Of a DNA stretch of 52,532 nt, positions 9,061 to 17,117 are shown one piece after another. The DNA comes from JAWXBM01 sp034440115 (GTDB lineage Bacteria; Pseudomonadota; Gammaproteobacteria; Xanthomonadales; SZUA-36). Within the stretch, counting starts at the first letter, position 1. The number at the start of each line of letters is the position of its first letter. The DNA is taken from the NCBI GenBank assembly GCA_034440115.1, contig JAWXBM010000059.1:1-52532 (forward strand), in the 5' to 3' direction. The position numbers and the translations under genes are program-made. Below the pieces are notes generated by a model that did no database searches, had not been told where the DNA came from, and saw nothing but the letters and a program-made list of their open reading frames with translations.

Positions 9061-10430
9061 TTCATGTCGGCCAGTAAGTAACTGACGATAACGTAAGCGG
9101 CAACGCTCTGCCTTAAAGCCGCAGGGTCAATCTTGTCCAGCGTGTCGTCGTCGGTATGGTGATAATCGAAATAGTAAGTTGCATCCTGGTTCAGCCCAAT
9201 TATCGGCACCCCCATGTCTTTCAGCGGCTTGAGATCCGGTCCGCCCCGAGTCTCATTTCCGCCTCGCTCAATTCCTAGAAAGGATAGTTGACCTGCCAAT
9301 TCTTCTGGCATGGATCCCCAGGTTGCAGGCACTTGTGTTTCGAACTGCCAGATTCGTCCGGCCCCCATGTCAGGCTCTGCTGCCGCAATGTGGTTTTGAA
9401 GTTCCGCAGCGTGTACTTTCGCGTATTGTTTGGCGCCCCATCCGCCTTGTTCTTCATTAGCAAACAAGACCACACGGATCGTTCTGCTGGGACGCTTTGG
9501 CAAAGAAGCAATGAGTTGCCCAGTGCCTATTACGATGGCCACACCTACGCCGTCGTCCAATGCGCCGGTGCCGACGTCCCAGGAGTCCAAGTGCGCTCCA
9601 AGCAGAATAATTTCTTCAGGCTTCTCGCTCCCAACAATATCGGCGACGACATTGAACGAGCCGCCTTCGTTATTTTGTTCTGTATCGAGATTCAGGCCCA
9701 ACACCAGTTCCTGACCACTTTCCAGGATTCGTTCAAGCTGATCGGCATCGGGTCTGGACAGCGCTGCCCCCGGGAGATTGGTGTTGTGTTCGTCGTAGGT
9801 CATGGCGCCGGTGTGCGCGAAACGGGCGGGGCCCGTCCCCAACGATCTGATCAGCAGTGCTTTTGCTCCCTTTTCCTTTGCAAACTTATTTGACTGGTAA
9901 CGAATCGGAGCTGCATCACCGTAATCTTCCCCGGTTCGGCTGCGTTCAATTTGCCGGTTCATAAAAACTATTTTTCCGGCAACTTGTTCGGGAGCGGCAA
10001 CCTCCAGTTCAGAAAGTGACCCGAAACTGACGACCGGAGCGACCAACTCGCCATGGGTGGAACCACCAAATCCCAGGGATGAAACCTTCAATTCTTGCGG
10101 ATAGGGAGCTACGACACGTGCCGACTCCACTTTTCGTTTCCAAACCGGAAAGTCTACCGGCTCCAGTTTCACCAAATCAAAACCAGCATCTTCCAGGCTG
10201 CTTTTTGCCCACGCAACGGCACGCTTGTCTGCAGCACTGCCTGCGAGGCGCGGGCCGACCTTTGTCGTCAAGTCCCGGACCAGAATGTAGGCATGATCGC
10301 TGGCCAGCGCAATTGCTGCGAGGCTCTTTGCGGTCTTGATATTGTCGTCAGAAAGTAAAGGCTCGTTCGCGGTGGCCTGGGAGGCGGCAAACAAGGCGCA
10401 AAACAGACAAGTAAAAGTTTGGACTTTCAC
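9057..10430 (-). CDS. Exported M28 family zinc peptidase (carboxypeptidase Q-like)
   Basis: 457 residues, Sec signal (1-21). A PA-domain-like insert precedes the catalytic domain. All co-catalytic zinc ligands and the base are present: His280 (LGAHLDSW), Asp292 (GALDDG), Glu326/Glu327 (FANEEQG), Asp354 (EPDMGAG) and His424 or His425 (YHHTDDD). An active aminopeptidase/dipeptidase of the periplasm is expected. GTG start with AGGA 7 bases upstream. It is tightly packed between the MBL hydrolase (33-base gap) and the coupled Tat thioredoxin-fold gene, which suggests peptide or amide cleavage as an early step after uptake by the TBDR upstream. Confidence 0.9.
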   Translation of the reverse strand: MKVQTFTCLFCALFAASQATANEPLLSDDNIKTAKSLAAIALASDHAYILVRDLTTKVGPRLAGSAADKRAVAWAKSSLEDAGFDLVKLEPVDFPVWKRKVESARVVAPYPQELKVSSLGFGGSTHGELVAPVVSFGSLSELEVAAPEQVAGKIVFMNRQIERSRTGEDYGDAAPIRYQSNKFAKEKGAKALLIRSLGTGPARFAHTGAMTYDEHNTNLPGAALSRPDADQLERILESGQELVLGLNLDTEQNNEGGSFNVVADIVGSEKPEEIILLGAHLDSWDVGTGALDDGVGVAIVIGTGQLIASLPKRPSRTIRVVLFANEEQGGWGAKQYAKVHAAELQNHIAAAEPDMGAGRIWQFETQVPATWGSMPEELAGQLSFLGIERGGNETRGGPDLKPLKDMGVPIIGLNQDATYYFDYHHTDDDTLDKIDPAALRQSVAAYVIVSYLLADMK

Positions 10431-10463
10431 ATTTATATCCTGGCGGCAGGTGCCTCCAACGCG

Positions 10464-11777
10464 CTAATCCTCTGAATTGTGCGGAAGATGCTCTTTGGAC
10501 ACGTGCTCCATTATCCTTGCCCGATACTCAGGCTTAAGACCGTCCAGAACTTCCTGGTAAATTTCGGTCATTTCCCATCTGCCGGCATCGAGCCATTCTG
10601 AGGGCTCAATTAATTTACTCTTGTCAGGAGATTCCTGCGCGCGAGGCAGGTTCTTGCTGTTGTATTCACCGCCAACGACCGTACGGACGGTCAGGTTGTC
10701 GGGGGTGAGATTCCATACCATCATGTCCTTGGCGACCATAAATGGACCAGGAACATTGGGCTTGACTGCATGGTAGAGCTTTTCTGACCGGTCTATACCG
10801 TTGGCGACATAGTGATAGCAAACGGCCATTCGTGGCTTCAACTCCTTGAATATCTCCGCCACCAAACGCGGTTGCGTATGCGCCGTCGAGGTTATCATCC
10901 ATGCCGCCTCCGGTGGAAAGCCACGGTCTTCGATCAAAACCTCGATCGGGTCGGAGCATTCATGGATCACTATGTCCGAATCCTTTGCATTTTTCAGAAA
11001 CCACTTGGTTGGAACGGTGTCGCCTGAATAAGATACTTTCAGCCCATTCCACTCAAGGCTGTAACTGACCGCCCCATCGATGGTGTGAACCGCCGGCCAG
11101 CTCCTGATTATTACACCGTTTCTTTCGTAAATGATCTGCTCTTTCGAATAGTCAAACTCATGCACCTTGATGGTGTACGACGACATTGCGCCACGCCCGA
11201 GTTTGGAAGCGTAATCCCAGCGATACATTCCCATTAGGTGTTCAACCATGGCGTTCGTCCCGAGCTGTGGCTCGGCTCCACTGGGCCCCCAGACTTCGAT
11301 GGGTATGCTCCGTCCCATATCCCAGCCGTCGGCCAATAGTGCGGGCAAATCTCCGATGTGATCCGCATGCAAGTGCGAGACGAACACCTTGGTAAAGGTA
11401 TCCCAGGGAACCTCCAGCAAAGACATATTCATGGTGCAACGCGACCCGATGTCAAACAGGAAGGAATCGCCATTGCCGGTTTGTATCAACCAACAGGCAG
11501 CCACTTGAGCACGCTGAACCCGCGGCATGCCGGAACCAAGGGCGATCACTCTTATTTCATCCTTGCCCAGCTCTTCGCTTCCAGCGAGATAGTTTGACCG
11601 TTGACGGCCCAATTCCGTGATTGGTTTCCGCGCATCCAGCATCGCCGCTTCATCGGCCGGAACAGGACCATAAGGATTGAGGGTCTGAACATTGGTTTCG
11701 TGAGCGACTGCCAGACCACCACAAACGGCCAGCATCCACCCTGACACAATGACCAAAACTCTCCTGGATCTATGCAT
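10464..11777 (-). CDS. Exported metallo-beta-lactamase-fold hydrolase
   Basis: 437 residues with a Sec signal (1-25). The complete MBL metal set is present: HLHADH at 135-140, His231 (AVHTIDG), Asp253 (YSGDTVP) and His322 (CYHYV), so two metals should be bound and hydrolysis is expected. The layout resembles RNase Z-type or arylsulfatase-type MBL hydrolases and the group that databases label GntH-like; I see no other guanitoxin genes here, so that name should not be transferred. AAGGAG lies 7 bases before the ATG. It is the first gene of the eleven-gene run and follows a hairpin that separates it from the TBDR. Confidence 0.85.
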   Translation of the reverse strand: MHRSRRVLVIVSGWMLAVCGGLAVAHETNVQTLNPYGPVPADEAAMLDARKPITELGRQRSNYLAGSEELGKDEIRVIALGSGMPRVQRAQVAACWLIQTGNGDSFLFDIGSRCTMNMSLLEVPWDTFTKVFVSHLHADHIGDLPALLADGWDMGRSIPIEVWGPSGAEPQLGTNAMVEHLMGMYRWDYASKLGRGAMSSYTIKVHEFDYSKEQIIYERNGVIIRSWPAVHTIDGAVSYSLEWNGLKVSYSGDTVPTKWFLKNAKDSDIVIHECSDPIEVLIEDRGFPPEAAWMITSTAHTQPRLVAEIFKELKPRMAVCYHYVANGIDRSEKLYHAVKPNVPGPFMVAKDMMVWNLTPDNLTVRTVVGGEYNSKNLPRAQESPDKSKLIEPSEWLDAGRWEMTEIYQEVLDGLKPEYRARIMEHVSKEHLPHNSED

Positions 11778-11871
11778 GACTGCTCTCCTTTCCGTTACGT
11801 CTTCATGAGAAAAATTGCGTGGCTACAGAAAACCTACTTTCGCCGGTATTGCGAGTACCTGTATTTGTGAA

Positions 11872-11899
11872 AGCCCAGCCCGTCAACAAGGGCCGGGCT
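11872..11899 (-). terminator. Stem-loop after the TBDR gene, probable terminator or attenuator
   Basis: AGCCCAGCCC (11872-11881), an 8-base loop, and GGGCCGGGCT (11890-11899) form a 10-bp GC-rich stem with one mismatch. On the minus strand it follows the TBDR stop by 65 bases and is followed by TTTCAC, a weak U-tract. It would reduce read-through into the downstream run, allowing the receptor to be made in excess. Confidence 0.6.
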
Positions 11900-11964
11900 C
11901 CACGCACATCGTGAATCGCGCTTTCTGCGGCGCTTCAAACAAATCAAATCAATGGACTACTCAA

Positions 11965-14283
11965 TCAATAGAAATAACTTACGCTGACACCAAAAGTCCG
12001 TGGCGGTCCGTAAAAAATTCGACTGGGCAAAAAGCCGGAGCCAGGACCGAATACTTCTGTTCGATAGAGCTTGTCGGTGAGATTGTGTCCGTAAGCAGCA
12101 TATTCCCAATGTCCGTCTTCTGACTTAAACCCGATCCGGGCATCCAACAGGGTATAGGCTTTTTCCGTTGCTCCAGGGTGATTGGCCAGAATGAATTGAA
12201 TGTCATCCTGATAGCTGAAACCGACCTGGGCAAACGGTCTGACACCAGCGATTGATGATGTAGATTCATATTTGGCAATGCCATTAAAGGAGACTTTCGG
12301 CGCATGCGCGGGCGTGTCCCCATCAAAATTCCCCGAAACGATCTCCGCATCCATCCAGTTGAAGCCGAGATTCAAGGAGAATTGCTCTGTTGGATACCAG
12401 CTTATTTCGGACTCTAAGCCCAGTATTTCAGCGTCACCGGCATTGGAAAGCACAATGATTCTGATGCCCCCGATGTCAACCGCAGTTGCTGCTTGAAAAT
12501 CCATCCAATCATAATAATAGACTGCAGAATTGAATCTGAGGGCTCCATCCGCCAGCGTCCATTTGAAGCCAGCTTCGAACGCATCCAAAGTCTCAGATTT
12601 GTAGGGGGTAAAGCCATTTGGATTAAAATTGATCGAACCGGAGAAGCCGCCGCCTTTGAATCCCCTGTTGAAACTCGCGTACAGAAGCAAATCATCACTG
12701 ACGGTATAATCCAGGCCGATCCTTCCGCTTACTTCGGAATCATCGATATTGTTGCGGATTCCAGTGACGGCCTTCGGTGAAATTCCAACCGTTATGCTGT
12801 CATAGCGGAAATCACGACTTACATCGGTGTATCGCAACCCGCCAATCAACCGCCAATTATCATTGAAGGCCCATTCAGCCTGAGCGAAGACAGCCCCGAG
12901 TTTTGTTTTCTGGGTATAGTCCAAAAAGAATTTGGAATTAAAAGATATATGGTCCCGAAAATCTGTGTTGTTCTTGGCATTGATATCGTCATCACTGTAA
13001 TAGGCACCAACCAGCCAGGTCAGTGCGCCCCAGCTATCGTCTGATGCCAGTCTGATTTCCTGAGAGAAGCTTTCAATGTCCTCGATGTTTTCGAGGTCAT
13101 GGATTTGGAATGGTGACGCACCCTGATCCTGGGCCAAGAGGCGATCCATTTTCCGGAATCCGGTTACTGAAGTAAACGTAGAGCGCTGAAGTCCCACATC
13201 AATAGTTCCCGATAATCCCCAGGACTCTCCCTTGATGTCGTTGCCCTGGCCAAAATTCGAACCTACGGTTCTGGGGTCGTTGCCGGTTTCCGAATAAATT
13301 TCACGTTGCGGGGTCAGTGGAGTACCACCAATCACATCACGTACCTGGCCGAATGACGCACATTGTGTTTCGTCACGCACGCCAATGGTAGTGAATGAGC
13401 AAAAACCGCTGTTATCAATCAAGCGGTTTCCCGCATGTTGAAATGCCTGTGACTCTGAATCGGTTTCGCCGTAATCAGCGACCAGCAGGACATCGACCTT
13501 ATCACTCGGTTCCCACATTAAAGAACCCCGAATACCTTGTGTGCTAATAGCGCCATTATTGGCGTCTACGCCTGGACCGAACTGGCCAAGACCCCTCAGA
13601 TCCAATGTCTGCCAGCCCTTTGGCTGCTCTACGATCCCCACAGCCAGTCGGCCGGAAAGTGTGGGCCCCAAACTGCCGCCTACCGCGCCTTCAAATCCAA
13701 TGCGATTATACGAGCCATAATCCACTTGACCGAAAGCGTCAAATTCACGGGTCGGTTTGCGGGATATGAATTTAATGGCACCGCCGGTGGTATTACGGCC
13801 ATAAAGCGTTCCTTGAGGTCCTTTGAGGACCTCAATGCGCTCCTGATCAAATATCTGAAAACCAAGCATCGAGATTGCAGCCAGAGCCACATCATCAATA
13901 TAAACACTGATAGCCGGGTTTTGATTGCTGGCGACATCGTTCATTCCGACGCCACGAAGCGTAAACACAGTATCTGTCTCCCCACCATTGCTGGCATTCA
14001 TTACCAGCCCAGGCGTGTAGCGCGCCAGGTCTCTAGGCCGGCCGATACCTAATTCCCTGATATCCGAATTACTGAATGCCGTAATGGATACGGAAACATC
14101 TTGAATGCTTTGCTCGCGCTTTTGGGCGGTGACAATAACTTCTTCAAGACGGTTATTTTCCTGCTGGGCGAAGACAGGCACACTCATAGTCGCCAGAGCG
14201 ACGGCAGCAATAAACTTATGTAATTTTCCGAATTCCCGAATTCGATGAGAATTCGCTAAATCATTTCCTTTAAAAGATTTCAT
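11965..14283 (-). CDS. TonB-dependent outer-membrane receptor
   Basis: 772 residues. A signal sequence (hydrophobic stretch about 24-39, ending PVFAQ) is followed by the plug domain: EEVIVTAQKRE at about 48-58, TLRGVG, and QERIEVLKGPQGTLYGRNTT with the GRNTTGGAI ending typical of receptors in sphingomonad- and gammaproteobacterial-type catabolic clusters. The remaining roughly 600 residues form the 22-strand barrel, ending in the aromatic tail SVSYFY needed for outer-membrane insertion. It would import a substrate too large or scarce for porins, using TonB. The catabolic run lies directly downstream. It is similar to the receptor at 36536-38926. Confidence 0.92.
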   Translation of the reverse strand: MKSFKGNDLANSHRIREFGKLHKFIAAVALATMSVPVFAQQENNRLEEVIVTAQKREQSIQDVSVSITAFSNSDIRELGIGRPRDLARYTPGLVMNASNGGETDTVFTLRGVGMNDVASNQNPAISVYIDDVALAAISMLGFQIFDQERIEVLKGPQGTLYGRNTTGGAIKFISRKPTREFDAFGQVDYGSYNRIGFEGAVGGSLGPTLSGRLAVGIVEQPKGWQTLDLRGLGQFGPGVDANNGAISTQGIRGSLMWEPSDKVDVLLVADYGETDSESQAFQHAGNRLIDNSGFCSFTTIGVRDETQCASFGQVRDVIGGTPLTPQREIYSETGNDPRTVGSNFGQGNDIKGESWGLSGTIDVGLQRSTFTSVTGFRKMDRLLAQDQGASPFQIHDLENIEDIESFSQEIRLASDDSWGALTWLVGAYYSDDDINAKNNTDFRDHISFNSKFFLDYTQKTKLGAVFAQAEWAFNDNWRLIGGLRYTDVSRDFRYDSITVGISPKAVTGIRNNIDDSEVSGRIGLDYTVSDDLLLYASFNRGFKGGGFSGSINFNPNGFTPYKSETLDAFEAGFKWTLADGALRFNSAVYYYDWMDFQAATAVDIGGIRIIVLSNAGDAEILGLESEISWYPTEQFSLNLGFNWMDAEIVSGNFDGDTPAHAPKVSFNGIAKYESTSSIAGVRPFAQVGFSYQDDIQFILANHPGATEKAYTLLDARIGFKSEDGHWEYAAYGHNLTDKLYRTEVFGPGSGFLPSRIFYGPPRTFGVSVSYFY

Positions 14284-14637
14284 TGTTTTATTCCCCAGTT
14301 ACAAAAATTTGTGGTTTGCTTCGATGGAATTGACGTGCTTTTACCTATTTATATCCGATTGTAACCTAACTTAGACACTACTATTTGTATTAAATATATT
14401 GTATTTATCCGATCGCTGCCAATTTTTTTCCGGCATCGCCAGCCAGAAAACTCACCTGGTTCTGAGTAATCCACACGATTCAAAGAGGCTAATCGCTAGT
14501 GGCATCAACAGCCTCGTGGCCTTGCTGAGCGGTCTTTCGCCTGGTTTATTGATCTGCATTGAGGGCTTGGAGCCGAGTCCTGGCTTGTTCAAAATGCGCC
14601 AGCAAACTTGGTAGGGGAACATTACCATAGACGTTGA
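14284..14637. other. 354-base intergenic region upstream of the TBDR
   Basis: No gene is supported. The short open frames are out of context and lack ribosome sites. The half next to the TBDR is AT-rich (TATTTGTATTAAATATATTG) and probably holds its promoter and regulatory site. TATAAA near 14345-14355 on the minus strand could be a -10, but no convincing -35 was found. Confidence 0.5.
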
Positions 14638-15939
14638 CTACAGCCCCAACCGGTTTTTGAAATATGCCAGCGCCATCAACACTGAAGGTAAGTTTTGTAC
14701 CAGTCGATGTGCTTTGATCGGGTTGGGCCGCTCAGTTTTCACAACACGTGAATACTGCTTGCCTTTGGTTAATGCGTTCGCCATTTCTTTTCCCAGTACT
14801 GCATTCAATGCAATTCCTCGCCCGTTGCACGCTTGTATTGCAAAAACACCATCGCTCAAATCATATACTTTGGGCAGGAGCGTTGGATTGATCCATGCTG
14901 TACCTCGCCACAAATATTCGATCGAAGCATTTTCTAAAATTGGAAAATGCTTCGCCAACCTGCGGTTCGCTTCAGCGATAAGAGATTTCTCACTGCGTGG
15001 AATAAAAAAATCCGGAAGTGCTGAAATCAGCCTGCCATCTCTATCGAAGCGGGCACTGAATATGTACGGTTGCTTATCAGTAAACGACCCACCCACCGGA
15101 AATACTGCAGCTTTCTGTTCGGGAGCAAGCGGCTGGGTTGCGTACTGAAAAACGCTCAAGGGCAGGGCAGTCCTTCGCATCCCAACGTGCAATGCGGAGT
15201 TACCGCCATTTGCCGCCAATACAACACGCTTTGCATCAACTTGACCGCTAAGCGCAGTTAAACGCCAGCCATCAAGTTGGCGTGTGAGCTCTTTAACAGG
15301 GCTGTTGGTATAAATCTCTGCTCCGTGTCTGATTGCCGCTTCCGCCAATCCACGACTGAACGCCAATGGGTTGAGTGAGCCACCTTCAGCGAAACGAACT
15401 GCGCCGCAATATCGTTCAGATCCAAGCCTCTCTATGGTTTCGCCTGCTGGGATCCACGCAACATTGAAACCTGCTTCGTGCCATTCATTTGCGCGATTCA
15501 GAAGTTTGATCGAAGTGGACTGGTCATGGGCGGGGACCCAAAACCCATCCAATTTGGCGTCGCAGGAAATACTGTGAGTTTCGATCAGTTCCACGCACTG
15601 TTTGGCGCTGAGCCCTACCATCTCGACCAGGCGCGGGCCATTGTCCGGACCCAGTAAACGATTAATTTCGAGCGGGCTGTGCCTGATGAAATCAGGCGCT
15701 AATAGTCCGCCACTTTTTCCCGTTGCACCGCTGCCCAGCTCGGCAGCCTCTAAAAGCGCTACCGAGCATCCGGCTTCAGCCAAATGCAAGGTCGTAGACA
15801 GGCCCGCGACTCCGGCGCCGATGACCGCAACGTCTACTTTATGTTCACCCTCGATAGATTCGAGTTTGGGGCCGGGCGCCGCAGTGGCTTCCCATAGGGT
15901 TGTCCGCGGTGCAGTACTGGCGTCAAAAAATGCTTGCAT
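14638..15939 (-). CDS. FAD-dependent amine/amino-acid oxidoreductase (DAO family, PuuB/OrdL-like)
   Basis: 433 residues, no signal peptide. The dinucleotide motif VIGAGVAGLS is at about 39-48 with the acidic end of beta-2 in ALLEA, then SGATGKSGGLLAPD, the DAO-family block contacting FAD. The late motif NGRGIALN is also family-typical. Members oxidise secondary or primary amines and D-amino acids, for example gamma-glutamylputrescine, sarcosine or glycine-betaine derivatives, in the cytoplasm. The MarR gene is 125 bases upstream on the same strand. An internal fragment of a close paralogue lies at the right end of the window (52135-52433). Substrate unknown. Confidence 0.87.
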   Translation of the reverse strand: MQAFFDASTAPRTTLWEATAAPGPKLESIEGEHKVDVAVIGAGVAGLSTTLHLAEAGCSVALLEAAELGSGATGKSGGLLAPDFIRHSPLEINRLLGPDNGPRLVEMVGLSAKQCVELIETHSISCDAKLDGFWVPAHDQSTSIKLLNRANEWHEAGFNVAWIPAGETIERLGSERYCGAVRFAEGGSLNPLAFSRGLAEAAIRHGAEIYTNSPVKELTRQLDGWRLTALSGQVDAKRVVLAANGGNSALHVGMRRTALPLSVFQYATQPLAPEQKAAVFPVGGSFTDKQPYIFSARFDRDGRLISALPDFFIPRSEKSLIAEANRRLAKHFPILENASIEYLWRGTAWINPTLLPKVYDLSDGVFAIQACNGRGIALNAVLGKEMANALTKGKQYSRVVKTERPNPIKAHRLVQNLPSVLMALAYFKNRLGL

Positions 15940-16064
15940 AAGCTTTCAATTACCACAATCGCAAGGTTTTGAACCTGGCTGTAATCCCAAAAGGTCTATG
16001 AGCCCCGAATTCACAAGGCTTCGAAGTTTGTCCGAGATGTTACGGTGTGTGTCCGGCGGTGATG

Positions 16065-16556
16065 TTACTCGATTGACAGCTTGCTCAAGTTCGAAACCAT
16101 ATGATTAAGCAATTTGACCAATTCCTCAATTTGACTCTGTTCCAAGCCCTTCACGGCTCTTTGCAACTGTCGGCTGCCGAAACACATCACCTTTGCGGCT
16201 AATTCGCGCCCTGTCTTTGACAAGTGCACATTGGTGATTCTATTGTCGTTGGCGTCTGTGACTTGAGTGATCCACCCTTCTTTTTTCATCCGCTCGAGCG
16301 CTCGGCTTGTCGTGGCGCGCTTAATGAGTGATAACGATACGAGGTCTTTGATATTGATAGGGCTGCCACGCATCATAATGGTCAGCAAGCGGTAGGTGGT
16401 ACGATCCAATCCAAACTTTTGGATCACCAAGTCAAGGTCTTCGTGGTACCTGTAATCTGCATGGGCAATGAGATAAAAAGGGGATTGAAAAAGATCGAAC
16501 TCAGGCGCTGAGGCATCAAATCGAATTGGTAGCTTAGAGTTTTTATTATCGTTCAC
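16065..16556 (-). CDS. MarR family transcriptional regulator
   Basis: 163 residues, GTG start, no clear ribosome site. The winged-helix core is about residues 45-120 (TYRLLTIMM, then RATTSRALERMKKEGW as recognition helix and turn, DANDNRIT as wing), followed by dimerisation helices. The N-terminus has an unusual block, FDLFQSPFYLIAHAD, shared almost word for word with the second MarR at 26999-27472. The gene lies in one run with the DAO enzyme (downstream) and DUF3830 and amidohydrolase genes (upstream), so it likely controls this run in response to a catabolic intermediate. Confidence 0.87.
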   Translation of the reverse strand: MNDNKNSKLPIRFDASAPEFDLFQSPFYLIAHADYRYHEDLDLVIQKFGLDRTTYRLLTIMMRGSPINIKDLVSLSLIKRATTSRALERMKKEGWITQVTDANDNRITNVHLSKTGRELAAKVMCFGSRQLQRAVKGLEQSQIEELVKLLNHMVSNLSKLSIE

Positions 16557-16582
16557 ATTAGGGTGCCAGCGATGGATTTAGG

Positions 16583-17065
16583 TCATGCCACAGGAACAAT
16601 TGATAGTTGACAGGCGCCATTACGGCGAATCGACCGCATGCTGGCTTGGAAATGTTCCAGATCTTCAGCAACGACCTTGGCACAAACGTTGGCCATTAAC
16701 CATCCAAATGGCATGAGCAACCTGCTGCCGTGGTCGTAAAAAAGCCCGATATCAAAAAAATTGCCGGGGGGTAATCCTTTGATGGAGTTAGCCAGAATTC
16801 CAGCCAAAACAATTTCTCCCGGCTCTGGAAAAGAGGTTGCATTTTCTTGCGGCAATTCCATTTGAGCCAATTTACCGGGAAGTACGCTGGCCGGGAGCGG
16901 GCAAGAGAGCTCCGGGCCAGTCCAAATTGCATGCATCGCCTCGAAACTTGACCTTGTCTGAGAAAGTTGCCAAAGAAACTCCGCAGATTTCGGGGCTTTG
17001 TCATCCAGCAGGTCGCATTTAGCCGCAAGTTTAGAAACGGGCTCTGTAAGAAAAATCTGTCGCAT
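16583..17065 (-). CDS. DUF3830 family protein, cyclophilin-like fold
   Basis: 160 residues from ATG 17065 (MRQIFL); a slightly longer frame starts at 17089. The chain shows the DUF3830 pattern: DDKAPKSAEFLW, EAMHAIWTGPEL, a central ENATSFPEPGEIVL and a late LFYDHGSRLL. These proteins are predicted to have a cyclophilin-like barrel and occur beside hydantoinase, amidohydrolase and amino-acid catabolic genes, but no activity is established that I can cite. No signal peptide, so cytoplasmic. It sits 52 bases after the amidohydrolase stop and 26 bases before the MarR start. Confidence 0.75.
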   Translation of the reverse strand: MRQIFLTEPVSKLAAKCDLLDDKAPKSAEFLWQLSQTRSSFEAMHAIWTGPELSCPLPASVLPGKLAQMELPQENATSFPEPGEIVLAGILANSIKGLPPGNFFDIGLFYDHGSRLLMPFGWLMANVCAKVVAEDLEHFQASMRSIRRNGACQLSIVPVA

Positions 17066-17117
17066 ATTAAATCTGCCTTTCCAGTGCAACTATGCTGATG
17101 GCCAAATCGGCCATCTT

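Noticed and set aside
10464..11777. Guanitoxin biosynthesis role (GntH-like label)
   Set aside because: No other guanitoxin genes are present; the resemblance is only to a broad MBL-fold group.
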